The notes under the pieces were generated by a model that worked only from the letters and a program-made list of their open reading frames with translations, searched no databases and was not told the origin of the DNA. 64,000 bases of DNA from Geobacteraceae bacterium (lineage in GTDB: Bacteria; Desulfobacterota; Desulfuromonadia; Geobacterales; Pseudopelobacteraceae), in assembly GCA_016720395.1 (NCBI GenBank), contig JADKKR010000003.1, forward strand, positions 310,001 through 374,000, given 5' to 3'. Positions 28,721 through 37,342 of the stretch are shown piece by piece (the stretch's first letter is position 1; the number at the start of each line of letters is the position of its first letter). The translations under genes were made by a program, and so were the position numbers.

Positions 28721-29244
28721 CAGTCCCTGTGACTGAGTGTCTTAGCCAGCCAGGTCAGCAGCGGTGTCATTAAACCCCAGCCGATCGCCAGCAGCAGCAT
28801 CCCGGTTGATGTCGGCAGTGCCTCGGTTGCTCCCAGCTTTGCCCCGCTGTAATAGGCCAGCGGCCCGCCGATGGCACCGAAGGCCGCCGCCAGGAGATAG
28901 CGTCCACGGAGCCAGGACATTGATACATTCAGGGTGGCGGCAAAGTTCAGCCAGAGACAGATCATCCAGGGCGGGCTGAAGGGACGGGGAAACAGATGCT
29001 GCAGCGGCGTGAAGACGCCGCCAGTCACGAAAGCGGTGTCGAAAAGGAAGCCGAGCAGACCAGCCAGCAGCAGCAGCTCTACTTCACCAGACCGATTATC
29101 CTGAAGTGCCAGATGGATCGCCAGGGTCGGCAGCATCGCCAGCGGCCCGAGCCAGGGCATGCCATGGGCCGTTCCCAGTACTGCCGCGAACCAGGCCGCC
29201 TGGAACAGTACCACATTGATCACTTTGCGGGTCAGGTCGTTCAC
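28720..29244 (-). CDS. DUF2878 membrane protein
   Basis: The 174-residue protein has about five to six predicted membrane helices (for example MLPTLAIHLAL, ELLLLAGLLGFLFDTAF, MICLWLNFAATLNVSMSWL) and matches the DUF2878 family by its WFAAVLGTAHG and PPWMICLWLNFA segments. It is the last gene of the leftward run that starts with glutathione peroxidase and overlaps the lipocalin gene by four bases. The family has no assigned activity; in other bacteria it occurs with CFA-synthase-like enzymes, DUF1365 and FAD amine oxidases, as it does here. Confidence 0.82.
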   Translation of the reverse strand: MNDLTRKVINVVLFQAAWFAAVLGTAHGMPWLGPLAMLPTLAIHLALQDNRSGEVELLLLAGLLGFLFDTAFVTGGVFTPLQHLFPRPFSPPWMICLWLNFAATLNVSMSWLRGRYLLAAAFGAIGGPLAYYSGAKLGATEALPTSTGMLLLAIGWGLMTPLLTWLAKTLSHRD

Positions 29245-29780
29245 GGGCGGATCCCACCGTCCGGCCAGCGCTGGGGAACCTTGCGCAGTTTCGAGATGTC
29301 GTAGCCCTGTCCCTCCAGTTCCTTAACCAGCCCCAGGTAGTCCGCCTCGGGGATCTGCGGGGTGCGGGCCATGATCCAGACGTAGTCACGCTTGTTGCGG
29401 CCGATGACGGTCTGGCTGTAGTCTGCATTGAGGTGGGTAATCAGAAATTCGGACTTTAACGGCCAGATAAACTGCATGCCCCAGGTGGAGTTGTTGACTC
29501 TGTCCACGATGAAGCCGCGCGGGTTATAGCGTTTGGATGGGCCGTCAAAGCCCCCCTTGTTGAAGGTGAAAACCGTGTCGATGCTGCCGTCCGGATCAAG
29601 CCGGTAGGTCTCGATACCGTTGTAGGCCTCGGTTTCGATGAAGGTCGGGATGCAGGCGATAACGTACCAGGGGCCCATGAAGCGCTTAATGTCGACGTTG
29701 TCGATTGTCTTGAGCGGCGGCAGAGAAGCGCTGCAGCCGGTTACGAACAGCAGTGCAATGGTCAGAATCGTATGTTTCAT
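29241..29780 (-). CDS. lipocalin-family lipoprotein
   Basis: The 179-residue protein begins with a lipoprotein signal (MKHTILTIALLFVTGCSAS; Cys16 is the lipid site). The lipocalin signature is at about residues 32-45 (IKRFMGPWYVIACIPTF) and a bacterial Blc-like barrel fills the rest. Such proteins bind fatty acids or lysophospholipids at the outer membrane. ATG 29780 follows GGAAGG and overlaps the upstream CFA-like stop (ATGA). The open frame extends further upstream to 29912, but the lipoprotein signal fixes the start. Coupling to a lipid-modifying enzyme supports a lipid-carrier or repair role. Confidence 0.88.
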   Translation of the reverse strand: MKHTILTIALLFVTGCSASLPPLKTIDNVDIKRFMGPWYVIACIPTFIETEAYNGIETYRLDPDGSIDTVFTFNKGGFDGPSKRYNPRGFIVDRVNNSTWGMQFIWPLKSEFLITHLNADYSQTVIGRNKRDYVWIMARTPQIPEADYLGLVKELEGQGYDISKLRKVPQRWPDGGIRP

Positions 29781-31069
29781 TGTTGTGCCTTCCTTTTCAG
29801 TGGCGGTAATATCGGTTCCTCCCGGTATCCCGGCTTGCTGAACAGCAGCTGAACAACGCCGGTGAATCGTTCTGCAAAACCTCCCTCGCAGTAGCAGAGA
29901 TAATATTCCCACATCCTTATGAAACGCTCGTCAAAGCCCATTTCCCGGACCTGCTCAAGGTTGGCATGAAAGGCGTTCCGCCATTCCCGCAGGGTGCGGG
30001 CGTAGTGCGGAGAGAGGTCCTCCAGGCTGTTAAGGCGCAGGTCGGTGGAACGTGCAACAGCGTCGGAGATGGCATGCAGTGAGGGACAGCAACTGCCGGG
30101 AAAGATGTAGCGGTTGATGAAGTCAGGAGAGTCCAGATAGCGGTCATAGAGATGATCCGGCATGGTGATGGCCTGGATAACTGCGGCCCCATCCGTTTTC
30201 AGGCGCTCGGCGCAGGTCCGGAAATAGATCGGCAGGTGACGGTGCCCGACCGCTTCAATCATCTCGATCGAGATCAGCCGGTCAAACTGCCCGGTCAGGT
30301 CGCGGTAGTCCTGCTGCAGCAGGGTGATGCGATCCTCAAGCCCTGATTCTGCTATCCGCTCAGCGGCAAGATCGTGCTGCTGCTTCGAGATCGTAGTGGT
30401 GGTGACGTGGCATCCGTAGTGCCGGGCGGCATAGATCGCAAAGCCGCCCCAGCCGGTACCTATCTCCAGCACCCGCATACCGGGGGTCAACCCCAGTTTG
30501 CGGCAGATGCGATCGAACTTTGCCGCCGATGCCTCAGCCAAGGTACTGTCCGCCTGTTCGAAGATGCCGCAGGAATAGGCCATGGTGGGGTCGAGGAACA
30601 GCTGGTAGAACTCATTGCCCAGGTCGTAATGGGCAGCGATATTTCTGCGGCTACCGCTGCGGGTGTTATCGTTCAGGCGGTGCAAAAGCCGCTGCAGCGG
30701 TACAGTCAAGCGCGCCAGCCCTCCTTCAAGCTGCTGCTGAGCACCCTGGTTGCGGACCATGATCTGCACCAGTGCCGTCAGGTCACTGCAGTTCCACAGG
30801 CCGTCCATATAGGTCTCACCAGCGGCGATCGTACCGCCGAAGGCCACCCGCCGGTAAAAGTCGTGGTGCTGGACGCGCACGGTGGTCGTCAACTCTGAGC
30901 CCGGTTGGCCGAATTCCAGGCGTTCATCGCGATCGATGAAAATCAGGTGCCCCTGCCGGACCTGCGCCAGGCTCCTCAGTACCAGACCCCGCGCCAAACG
31001 GTTCAGGATGCCGTTGGGCGGAGTAGCACTGTCATGGCAGGGTGTATAGGTCTGTTCGTTGTCACTCAT
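29777..31069 (-). CDS. cyclopropane-fatty-acid-synthase-family methyltransferase (first of two)
   Basis: This family uses SAM to methylate or cyclopropanate double bonds in phospholipid acyl chains. The 430-residue protein has the CFA-type N-terminal domain, then NIAAHYDLGNEFYQLFLD and MAYSCGIFE, SAM motif I in VLEIGTGWGGFAIYAARHYG, and SIEMIEAVGHRHLPIYF. It is immediately coupled to DUF1365 upstream (four-base overlap) and lipocalin downstream. Combined with the FAD amine oxidase gene it could make methyl-branched or further modified fatty acids rather than plain cyclopropane; that is inferred from pairing. Confidence 0.92.
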   Translation of the reverse strand: MSDNEQTYTPCHDSATPPNGILNRLARGLVLRSLAQVRQGHLIFIDRDERLEFGQPGSELTTTVRVQHHDFYRRVAFGGTIAAGETYMDGLWNCSDLTALVQIMVRNQGAQQQLEGGLARLTVPLQRLLHRLNDNTRSGSRRNIAAHYDLGNEFYQLFLDPTMAYSCGIFEQADSTLAEASAAKFDRICRKLGLTPGMRVLEIGTGWGGFAIYAARHYGCHVTTTTISKQQHDLAAERIAESGLEDRITLLQQDYRDLTGQFDRLISIEMIEAVGHRHLPIYFRTCAERLKTDGAAVIQAITMPDHLYDRYLDSPDFINRYIFPGSCCPSLHAISDAVARSTDLRLNSLEDLSPHYARTLREWRNAFHANLEQVREMGFDERFIRMWEYYLCYCEGGFAERFTGVVQLLFSKPGYREEPILPPLKRKAQQ

Positions 31070-31845
31070 GGATGATAGCGTCCTTTCCTCACGTCAAGGG
31101 TTTCCGGGTGCGGGCAGAAGGGTACCCCTTTCAGTTTCAGGCGTAGCGCCTGCCAGTAGATGGCAGCAACCACCTTGGCCGTCATAAACGGCCAGCGCAG
31201 AAGGGCTCCGGCCAGGTTGCCGCCGGTCAGCGGCTGCTGCTGCAGATTCAGGGAGGCGTTGAAAATGTCACTACCCTGTCGCCGGCTGGTCATGTGTACC
31301 GCCAGTCGTTCCCCCGGGGGGGTGAAGCGCCAGTTGTAGTCCATGTCCATCGGCATGAAGGGGGACACGTGAAACTCTTTGTCCAGCCGGAAGGTGTGCC
31401 ATTCCCCCTCTTTCGGCGCGGTCCGGGCGTCGAAGACCCGCTGGTATTCCTCGCCCCAGGGGGTGTTGTGGATCTCGACCAGGTAGGCCTCCAGGGTGTG
31501 ACCGTCCCCGGCAAAACAGTAGTAGATGCTGATCGGGTTGAAACAGTATCCCATATATCGCAGGTGGGTCAAGAGGCGGATCGGGCCGGCGGGGCGGAAA
31601 CCGAGCTGTCGCTGCACCTCGTCCCGCACGGCCTGGTCGAGCGGATCTGAAGATGAATGGCAGTAATCCATCCGTCGGAAACTGGCCCAGTTCGGTCGCT
31701 CCACTGACCAGAACCAACGGTCGGCAAAGACCTGCTCCAGTTCCGCCAGATCGAGATACAGGAAGAACAGGGTGTAGCGAAACGCGTTGCCGACCGGGGT
31801 CAGTCGTTGATGGCCGACATGGCCGGTATAGATCCGGCTTTCCAT
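31066..31845 (-). CDS. DUF1365 protein
   Basis: This 259-residue protein matches DUF1365 by the segments MESRIYTGHVGHQRLTPVGN, LLTHLRYMGYCFNPISIYYC, WGEEYQRVFDA and FHVSPFMPMDMDYNWRF. Its activity is unknown; the family is nearly always found between an FAD amine oxidase and a CFA-synthase-like gene, exactly as here. The start at 31845 lies two bases after the amine oxidase stop, and its own stop overlaps the CFA-like start. A longer open frame to 31935 lies inside the amine oxidase gene and was rejected because the conserved region starts at this methionine. Confidence 0.9.
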   Translation of the reverse strand: MESRIYTGHVGHQRLTPVGNAFRYTLFFLYLDLAELEQVFADRWFWSVERPNWASFRRMDYCHSSSDPLDQAVRDEVQRQLGFRPAGPIRLLTHLRYMGYCFNPISIYYCFAGDGHTLEAYLVEIHNTPWGEEYQRVFDARTAPKEGEWHTFRLDKEFHVSPFMPMDMDYNWRFTPPGERLAVHMTSRRQGSDIFNASLNLQQQPLTGGNLAGALLRWPFMTAKVVAAIYWQALRLKLKGVPFCPHPETLDVRKGRYHP

Positions 31846-31847
31846 GG

Positions 31848-33092
31848 CTAGAGTCCCTTCCCGAACTGCCGGCAGACCGCCAGGGCACTCTTGACGCCAT
31901 CCTCGTGAAAGCCCCAGCTCCAGTAGGCACCGCAATACGAGGTGCGGTTGACGCCGCTGATCTCGTCCCTTCGTTTTTGTGCTTCGAAGGCACCAGTTGA
32001 GTAGACCGGGTGGTGATAGGTCAGTCGGCGGATGACCTTCTCCGGGTCGATGGCTCCTGGACTGTTGAGGGTCACGCAGAACTCAACCGGCGCCTTGATA
32101 CTTTGCAGCAGATTCATCCAGTAGGTCAGTACAACACTGTCTTGCCGGCGGCTCGGGAGCAGGCAGTTCCAGCTGGCCCTGGCTTTTGGGATCGACGGCA
32201 GCAACCGGCAGTCAGTGTGCAGCACCGTATCGTTTTTCTGATAGGGAATGGCTCCCAGCAGAGCCCGTTCCGCATCCGACGGGTCGGCCAGCAACGCCAG
32301 GGCCTGGTCGCTGTGGCAGGCCACGACCACATGGTCGAAATCCATTGGCTCGCCGCCGCGCGGGGTGACCGACACCCGGTCGTGGAAACGCTGCACCCGT
32401 TCCACCGGTGTCGACAGGCGTATCCGGTCGCGGAAGGGGCGGGTCAGTGGCTCCACATACTGCCGGGAGCCACCTTTGACCACCCGCCAGGTGGGCTGGT
32501 CCACAACGTTGAGCATGCCATGGTTGGTGAAGAACTGCACGAAGGCCGCGGCCGGGAAATCCAGGAAACGGGCCGGGTCGGCCGACCAGACCGCCGAACC
32601 CATGGGGACCAGGAACTTATCGATGAACAGGGATGAATAGCCGTTGGCCCGGAGATAGTCTCCCAAGGTCAGGCTCATGTCGCTGCTGCCGTAAAGTTCG
32701 CCTGAGGCGCGGTTGAAGCGCAGGATCTCCAGCAGCATGCGCCAGAAGGGGAGGCTGAGGATGTTTTTCCGCTGGGCGAAAAGCGTATCCAGGTTGGTGG
32801 CGCTGTACTGCAGCCCACTGGCTTCGCAGACGGCCGAAAAGCTCATCACGCTGGGCTGCGAGGGGACGTCCAGACGGTCCAGCAGCTTGATGAAATTGGG
32901 GTAGGTGCGATCGTTGAAGACGATAAAACCGGTATCCACTGCGTAGGTTTCACCTTCAAGGGGCACATCCAGCGTGTTGGTGTGCCCGCCCGGATAGTCG
33001 TTGGCCTCGAACAGGGTGATCTCATGCTCGCCGCACAGCAGGTGCGCGGTCGTCAGACCTGATATACCGCCGCCGATGATCGCTATCTTCAT
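31848..33092 (-). CDS. FAD-dependent amine oxidase-like oxidoreductase
   Basis: A Rossmann dinucleotide site is at the N-terminus (IAIIGGGISGLTTAHLL, then ITLFEANDYPGGHTNT), followed by DTGFIVFNDRTYPNF and a conserved C-terminal FAD segment (CGAYWSWGFHEDGVKSAL). Members of this branch accompany CFA-like methyltransferases and DUF1365, and are thought to act on modified acyl chains rather than amines; for the actinobacterial 10-methyl fatty acid pathway an FAD oxidoreductase works with a CFA-type methyltransferase. The gene lies 51 bases after DUF547 in the same direction, and its product likely works with the next two genes. Confidence 0.88.
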   Translation of the reverse strand: MKIAIIGGGISGLTTAHLLCGEHEITLFEANDYPGGHTNTLDVPLEGETYAVDTGFIVFNDRTYPNFIKLLDRLDVPSQPSVMSFSAVCEASGLQYSATNLDTLFAQRKNILSLPFWRMLLEILRFNRASGELYGSSDMSLTLGDYLRANGYSSLFIDKFLVPMGSAVWSADPARFLDFPAAAFVQFFTNHGMLNVVDQPTWRVVKGGSRQYVEPLTRPFRDRIRLSTPVERVQRFHDRVSVTPRGGEPMDFDHVVVACHSDQALALLADPSDAERALLGAIPYQKNDTVLHTDCRLLPSIPKARASWNCLLPSRRQDSVVLTYWMNLLQSIKAPVEFCVTLNSPGAIDPEKVIRRLTYHHPVYSTGAFEAQKRRDEISGVNRTSYCGAYWSWGFHEDGVKSALAVCRQFGKGL

Positions 33093-33143
33093 AATTCACC
33101 TTTCATTTTTAAACAATAGACGATCAAGTTATGACTGCATGGA

Positions 33144-33944
33144 TTATCGGGCATATTTAGCGTCATTGAGCTTCCAGTCGTACTCCAGATATTCAAGCTT
33201 CAAACCGCCGGCTTCAATGGCCGTTCTGTCGGCTTTCGAAAGATACGGGCTGATGAATGCAAGCGCCCCGCCAGACGCATCGAAGCGCTTCTTGTCGAAC
33301 TTGAAGATCTGGGACAGTCGTATGGTCTTTTTCTCGCTAACCGCAACAAACCCTTTCTTTCTATCCATCAGCAGCTTCCTCCCCTGATCCTCCAATTGAG
33401 CAAACAGGGTGGCAGCGCGATATGGAACAGCAAGCAGGTCGGCGCAACTGACTGAGGCGCAGTTGATGCCAAAATGGATACGCAGATCCTTGAAACCGTC
33501 CAACAGGATGTCGTTCTCGATTTCAGCCAGCGAGTACTCTTTTCCACCAACGGATAGCGCCTTGCGACCCCAGGGTTGTCCAAGCCAGTTGATCCGTTTG
33601 CTCCTGATGCTGTCGACCGGATAGTGATCGATAATGGTCTTTATGGCACCGATGTTGTACACGTTCACCCAGAAGGCGATCTTCTCTTCCCGGCTCTTTA
33701 ACGTAACCGGATCGAACGCCGCCAGCTCCTTGATGAGGATGCTGTAGTCGGAGCCGGGCTGCTTTGCTTCCTCTGCAATTGAGCTGTAATCTAAGGCATT
33801 AAGGCGGATGCTGTTGATTGATACACCGCTTTTAATATGACGCTTCAGCAGAGCCTCATAATTGCTGTAATTGAAGTCGGCTCCTGAAGCTATTACCGGA
33901 AGAGATGCAACTATCGTCAATACAATCAGCCATATTCTTTTCAT
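33144..33944 (-). CDS. exported DUF547 protein
   Basis: The 266-residue protein has a signal peptide (residues 1-22, ending VIASGA) and the DUF547 domain, with the conserved REEKIAFWVNVYNIGAIKTI, GLGPW-like WLGQPWGRKA and FGINCASVSCADL segments. Cys and His residues in the last motif are conserved in the family and suggest a thiol-based or hydrolytic function, but none is established. Its start overlaps the glutathione peroxidase stop by four bases (ATGA), so the pair is translationally coupled. Confidence 0.85.
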   Translation of the reverse strand: MKRIWLIVLTIVASLPVIASGADFNYSNYEALLKRHIKSGVSINSIRLNALDYSSIAEEAKQPGSDYSILIKELAAFDPVTLKSREEKIAFWVNVYNIGAIKTIIDHYPVDSIRSKRINWLGQPWGRKALSVGGKEYSLAEIENDILLDGFKDLRIHFGINCASVSCADLLAVPYRAATLFAQLEDQGRKLLMDRKKGFVAVSEKKTIRLSQIFKFDKKRFDASGGALAFISPYLSKADRTAIEAGGLKLEYLEYDWKLNDAKYAR

Positions 33945-34438
33945 GTGTCACCGGCTGACAATGCTAAGATTTCCTTCAGGTCATCCTCGATCTTTTCCGG
34001 CGTGTCGCTCGGGGCGTAGCGTTTCAGCACCAGCCCTTCACGATTGACCAGAAACTTGGTGAAATTCCACTTGATCGCCTCGCTGCCGAAGAGGCCCGGT
34101 TGTGCCTTCTTGAGGACCTTGTAGAGCGGGTGCTCCCCGCTGCCGTTGACCTCTATCTTGGCAAAGAGGGGAAAAGTGACATCATAAGTGAGCGAGCAGA
34201 ATTTTTGAATCTCGGACTCGCTGCCCGGTTCCTGATGGCCGAACTGGTCGCAGGGAAAACCGAGGATAGCAAGACCCTTGTCCCGGTAACGGCGGTAGAG
34301 CGTTTCCAGTCCCGAGTATTGGGAAGTAAAGCCGCACGTGCTGGCGACGTTGACGATCAGAAGTACCTGACCGCGGTATTTTTCCATTGTCTGGGTCTGA
34401 CCATCGATGGTTGTGACGGCACATTCGTAAAGATTCAT
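33941..34438 (-). CDS. glutathione peroxidase family thiol peroxidase
   Basis: This peroxidase reduces hydroperoxides, including lipid peroxides, usually with thioredoxin in bacteria. The catalytic set is visible: Cys35 in NVASTCGFT, Gln in FPCDQFGHQEPGS, and Trp-Asn in IKWNFTKFL. The active residue is an ordinary Cys codon (TGC), not UGA. The ribosome site (AGGAACATC then ATG) lies directly below the katG terminator, so expression may need read-through or an internal promoter. It heads the coupled set peroxidase-DUF547 and probably the lipid genes beyond. Confidence 0.93.
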   Translation of the reverse strand: MNLYECAVTTIDGQTQTMEKYRGQVLLIVNVASTCGFTSQYSGLETLYRRYRDKGLAILGFPCDQFGHQEPGSESEIQKFCSLTYDVTFPLFAKIEVNGSGEHPLYKVLKKAQPGLFGSEAIKWNFTKFLVNREGLVLKRYAPSDTPEKIEDDLKEILALSAGDT

Positions 34439-34446
34439 GATGTTCC

Positions 34447-34480
34447 TGTAAAACGGGGCAGAGTCTTTCCTGCCCCGTTA
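34447..34480 (-). terminator. terminator after katG, abutting the peroxidase ribosome site
   Basis: On the minus strand the stem AACGGGGCAG pairs with CTGCCCCGTT (34452-34461 with 34470-34479, loop of eight), followed by a short U run. It ends less than ten bases before the peroxidase ribosome binding site. Confidence 0.75.
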
Positions 34481-34508
34481 GAAGTTCTTGAAGATAGATA
34501 TGCTGCGA

Positions 34509-36704
34509 TCAGGCGGGGTCGAAACGGTCAAGGTTCATCACTTTACTCCAGGTAGCTACAAAGTCATGCAGGAACTTTTCCTGAGAGTCCCCGCAGCCGT
34601 AGACCTCCGCCAGTGCCCGGAGCTGGGAGTTGGAGCCGAATACCAGGTCGACACGGGTGCCGGTCCACTTGAGTTCACCTGTTGCGCGATCACACCCCTC
34701 GAACAGGTTGTCGTCTCCCGGGACCGCCTTCCAGATCGTGCCCATGTCGAGCAGGTTCACGAAGAAGTCATTGGTGAGTGTCTCCGGACGTTTCGTGAAG
34801 ACGCCGTGTGGAGACTGGCCGAAGTTGGCATTCAGGACGCGCATTCCGCCGATGAGCACGGTCATCTCGGGGGCGGTCAGGGTCAGCAGTTGCGCCCGGT
34901 CAATCAGCAGCTCCTCTGCCGATACGCTGTACCTGCTTTTGAGGTAGTTGCGGAAGCCGTCAGCAGCCGGTTCCAGTACGGCGAACGCCGCCACATCGGT
35001 CTGCTCCTGCGACGCATCCGTGCGGCCCGGCGTGAAGGGAACGGAGACTTCAATGCCGGCATTCTTTGCCGCCTGCTCGACCCCTGCGCATCCCCCCAGG
35101 ACAATCAGGTCGGCGAGCGAAACCAGCTTTCCAGCGGACTGCAGGCTGTTGAACTCCTTCCGGATCCCCTCGAGGGTCTGCAGTACCGTTGCCAGTCGGG
35201 CCGGCTGGTTGACGTCCCAATTCTTCTGCGGCGCGAGACGGATGCGCGCGCCGTTGGCCCCGCCGCGCTTGTCGGAGCCGCGGAAGGTGGCGGCCGAAGC
35301 CCAAGCCGTCGAGACCAGTTGGGAAACAGACAGCCCTGAAGCGAGGATCTTGCCCTTGAGGACTGCGATGTCCTGCCCGTCAATCAAACCATGCGTGGCC
35401 GCGGGGACGGGGTCCTGCCAGATGAGCTCTTCCGCAGGTACCTCCGGGCCAAGATAGCGAACGCGAGGGCCCATGTCGCGGTGGGTCAGCTTGAACCAGG
35501 CGCGGGCGAAGGCATCCGCAAACTTCTCGGGGTTTTGCAGGTAGTTCCGCGCGATCGGCCCGTAGATCGGGTCGAAGCGCAGCGAGAGGTCCGCCGTGGT
35601 CATCATCGGCCGGTGCTTCTTCGACGGGTCGTGCGCGTCGACCACCATGTCCTCGTCGTCCACGTCCCTGGCCAGCCACTGATGCGCGTCGGCCGGGCTC
35701 TTGACCAGTTCCCATTCGTACTTGAACAATACCTTGAGGTAGCCCATGTCCCATTTGGTCGGATTCGGTTTCCAGGCCCCTTCGATGCCGCTGCTGATTG
35801 TGTCACCGCCCTTGCCGCTGCCGAAGCTGCTTTTCCAGCCGAGGCCCTGTTCCTCGATGCCGGCACCTTCCGGTTCCGGACCGACATGGGACGCCGGACC
35901 GGCACCATGGCACTTGCCGAATGTGTGGCCGCCGGCGACAAGTGCGACGGTCTCTTCGTCGTTCATGGCCATGCGCGCAAAGGTTTCGCGAACGTCGCGG
36001 CCCGAGGCGACCGGATCCGGCTCGCCGTTCGGCCCCTGCGGATTCACGTAGATCAGTCCCATCTGCACAGCGGCCAGGGGATTTTCCAGTTCCCGGTCAC
36101 CGGAGTAGCGCTTGTCGCCCAGCCACTCGTCCTCAGCCCCCCAGTAAATGTCTTCTTCAGGCTCCCAGATATCTTCGCGCCCGCCGCCAAAGCCGAAGGT
36201 CTTGAAGCCCATCGACTCCAGGGCACAGTTGCCGGCAAGGATCATCAGGTCGGCCCAGGATATTTTCGTGCCGTATTTCTGTTTGATCGGCCAGAGCAGT
36301 CGCCGCGCCTTATCGAGGTTGACGTTGTCCGGCCAACTGTTGAGAGGTGCCAGGCGTTGCGAGCCGGACCCTGCTCCGCCGCGGCCGTCTCCGGTGCGGT
36401 AGGTGCCTGCGCTGTGCCATGCCATGCGGATGAAGAGTCCGCCGTAGTGACCGTAGTCAGCCGGCCACCACTCCTGCGAGTCGGTCATCAAGCTGAAGAG
36501 ATCCTTCTTCAAGGCCTCCAGGTCGAGTTTCCTGAACTCCTCAGCGTAGTTGAACTCCCCGCCCATCGGGTTGCTCAAGGCGGAGTGCTGGTGCAGGATC
36601 TTGAGGTTCAACTGCTTCGGCCACCAGTCCTTGTTCGACGTACCGCTGCCAGCAGTGGCTGTGGCGGATCTGCCTGTTACCGGACACTTGCTCTCGTGAG
36701 TCAT
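34509..36704 (-). CDS. katG: catalase-peroxidase
   Basis: KatG destroys hydrogen peroxide using a heme, with catalase and peroxidase activity. The 731-residue protein has the distal Arg-Trp-His triad (RMAWHSAGTYRTGDGRGG), the tyrosine of the Met-Tyr-Trp adduct (GLIYVNPQGPNGEPDP), the proximal heme histidine in VALVAGGHTFGKCHG, and the degenerate second domain. It is full length. ATG 36704 follows AAAGGAG. A terminator follows the gene. A very long open frame on the other strand is a codon-bias shadow. Confidence 0.98.
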   Translation of the reverse strand: MTHESKCPVTGRSATATAGSGTSNKDWWPKQLNLKILHQHSALSNPMGGEFNYAEEFRKLDLEALKKDLFSLMTDSQEWWPADYGHYGGLFIRMAWHSAGTYRTGDGRGGAGSGSQRLAPLNSWPDNVNLDKARRLLWPIKQKYGTKISWADLMILAGNCALESMGFKTFGFGGGREDIWEPEEDIYWGAEDEWLGDKRYSGDRELENPLAAVQMGLIYVNPQGPNGEPDPVASGRDVRETFARMAMNDEETVALVAGGHTFGKCHGAGPASHVGPEPEGAGIEEQGLGWKSSFGSGKGGDTISSGIEGAWKPNPTKWDMGYLKVLFKYEWELVKSPADAHQWLARDVDDEDMVVDAHDPSKKHRPMMTTADLSLRFDPIYGPIARNYLQNPEKFADAFARAWFKLTHRDMGPRVRYLGPEVPAEELIWQDPVPAATHGLIDGQDIAVLKGKILASGLSVSQLVSTAWASAATFRGSDKRGGANGARIRLAPQKNWDVNQPARLATVLQTLEGIRKEFNSLQSAGKLVSLADLIVLGGCAGVEQAAKNAGIEVSVPFTPGRTDASQEQTDVAAFAVLEPAADGFRNYLKSRYSVSAEELLIDRAQLLTLTAPEMTVLIGGMRVLNANFGQSPHGVFTKRPETLTNDFFVNLLDMGTIWKAVPGDDNLFEGCDRATGELKWTGTRVDLVFGSNSQLRALAEVYGCGDSQEKFLHDFVATWSKVMNLDRFDPA

Positions 36705-36811
36705 CTCTGTTCTCCTTTCGCTTCAGGTTTGGTTTATTCAGCTGACGGAATAGATATCGTCGTTGGTGGTAGCCGACCGGTGGAGACCGTGATTCGATAA
36801 TATTTTCAGGG

Positions 36812-37342
36812 TTAGAGTTCTTTTTTTTCAAACCAGAAGAAGAGTGCGATTATTCCTGTCCAAAAGAAAGGAACGATTACCCACTGCGAAATACCCATCG
36901 CTTCAGGCAGTCCAAGCTTACCATAGTCTTTCCACGCAAGAACCGTTGATTTGAAAACGGGATAAAGCTCTGAATAGAGTGCAGCTCCCGCCACCATTCC
37001 CATGATTGCAAACACTGCATGCCAGCGACCTTCGCCCAAAGCACCCAGTGATGTGCCGGGGCAGAATCCCATTACCGCCCATCCGATGCCGAACAAAGCA
37101 CCTCCGAGCAGCACAGCACCGACATTCATTGGCTTGTGACCCAACGTAATGATCTCAAAGTTCGACAGGAGTAGTATCCCGACCATTCCCACCAGAATTG
37201 ACGATAGCATGAATTTGAATATAGTCATGTCCTTTAGCAACATTGCCCCGATTTGCTTGTCGAAGCGAAGGACACGACCTTTCTGTAGCAGAAATCCAAA
37301 TAATATGCCTGTGACAAGTCCCAGCCATTGACCGGTATTCAT
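36812..37342 (-). CDS. YeeE/YedE-family membrane protein, second half of a pair
   Basis: This is a 176-residue membrane protein with about five helices and the family motif GFCPGTSLGALGEGR, whose Cys is conserved. YeeE/YedE (TsuA-type) proteins import thiosulfate or other sulfur species; here the carrier is split into two half-size genes, as is common. The start at ATG 37342 was chosen over a longer frame to 37561 because it begins the conserved MNTGQWLGLVTG and overlaps the upstream gene's stop by four bases. katG is 107 bases downstream. Confidence 0.87.
   Translation of the reverse strand: MNTGQWLGLVTGILFGFLLQKGRVLRFDKQIGAMLLKDMTIFKFMLSSILVGMVGILLLSNFEIITLGHKPMNVGAVLLGGALFGIGWAVMGFCPGTSLGALGEGRWHAVFAIMGMVAGAALYSELYPVFKSTVLAWKDYGKLGLPEAMGISQWVIVPFFWTGIIALFFWFEKKEL

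Noticed and set aside
33941..34438. Glutathione peroxidase as a third selenoprotein
   Set aside because: The peroxidatic residue 35 is encoded by TGC, an ordinary cysteine.
35391..36800. 469-residue open frame antisense to katG
   Set aside because: It lies entirely on the opposite strand of a complete catalase-peroxidase, has no recognisable domain and reflects the codon bias of a GC-rich gene.
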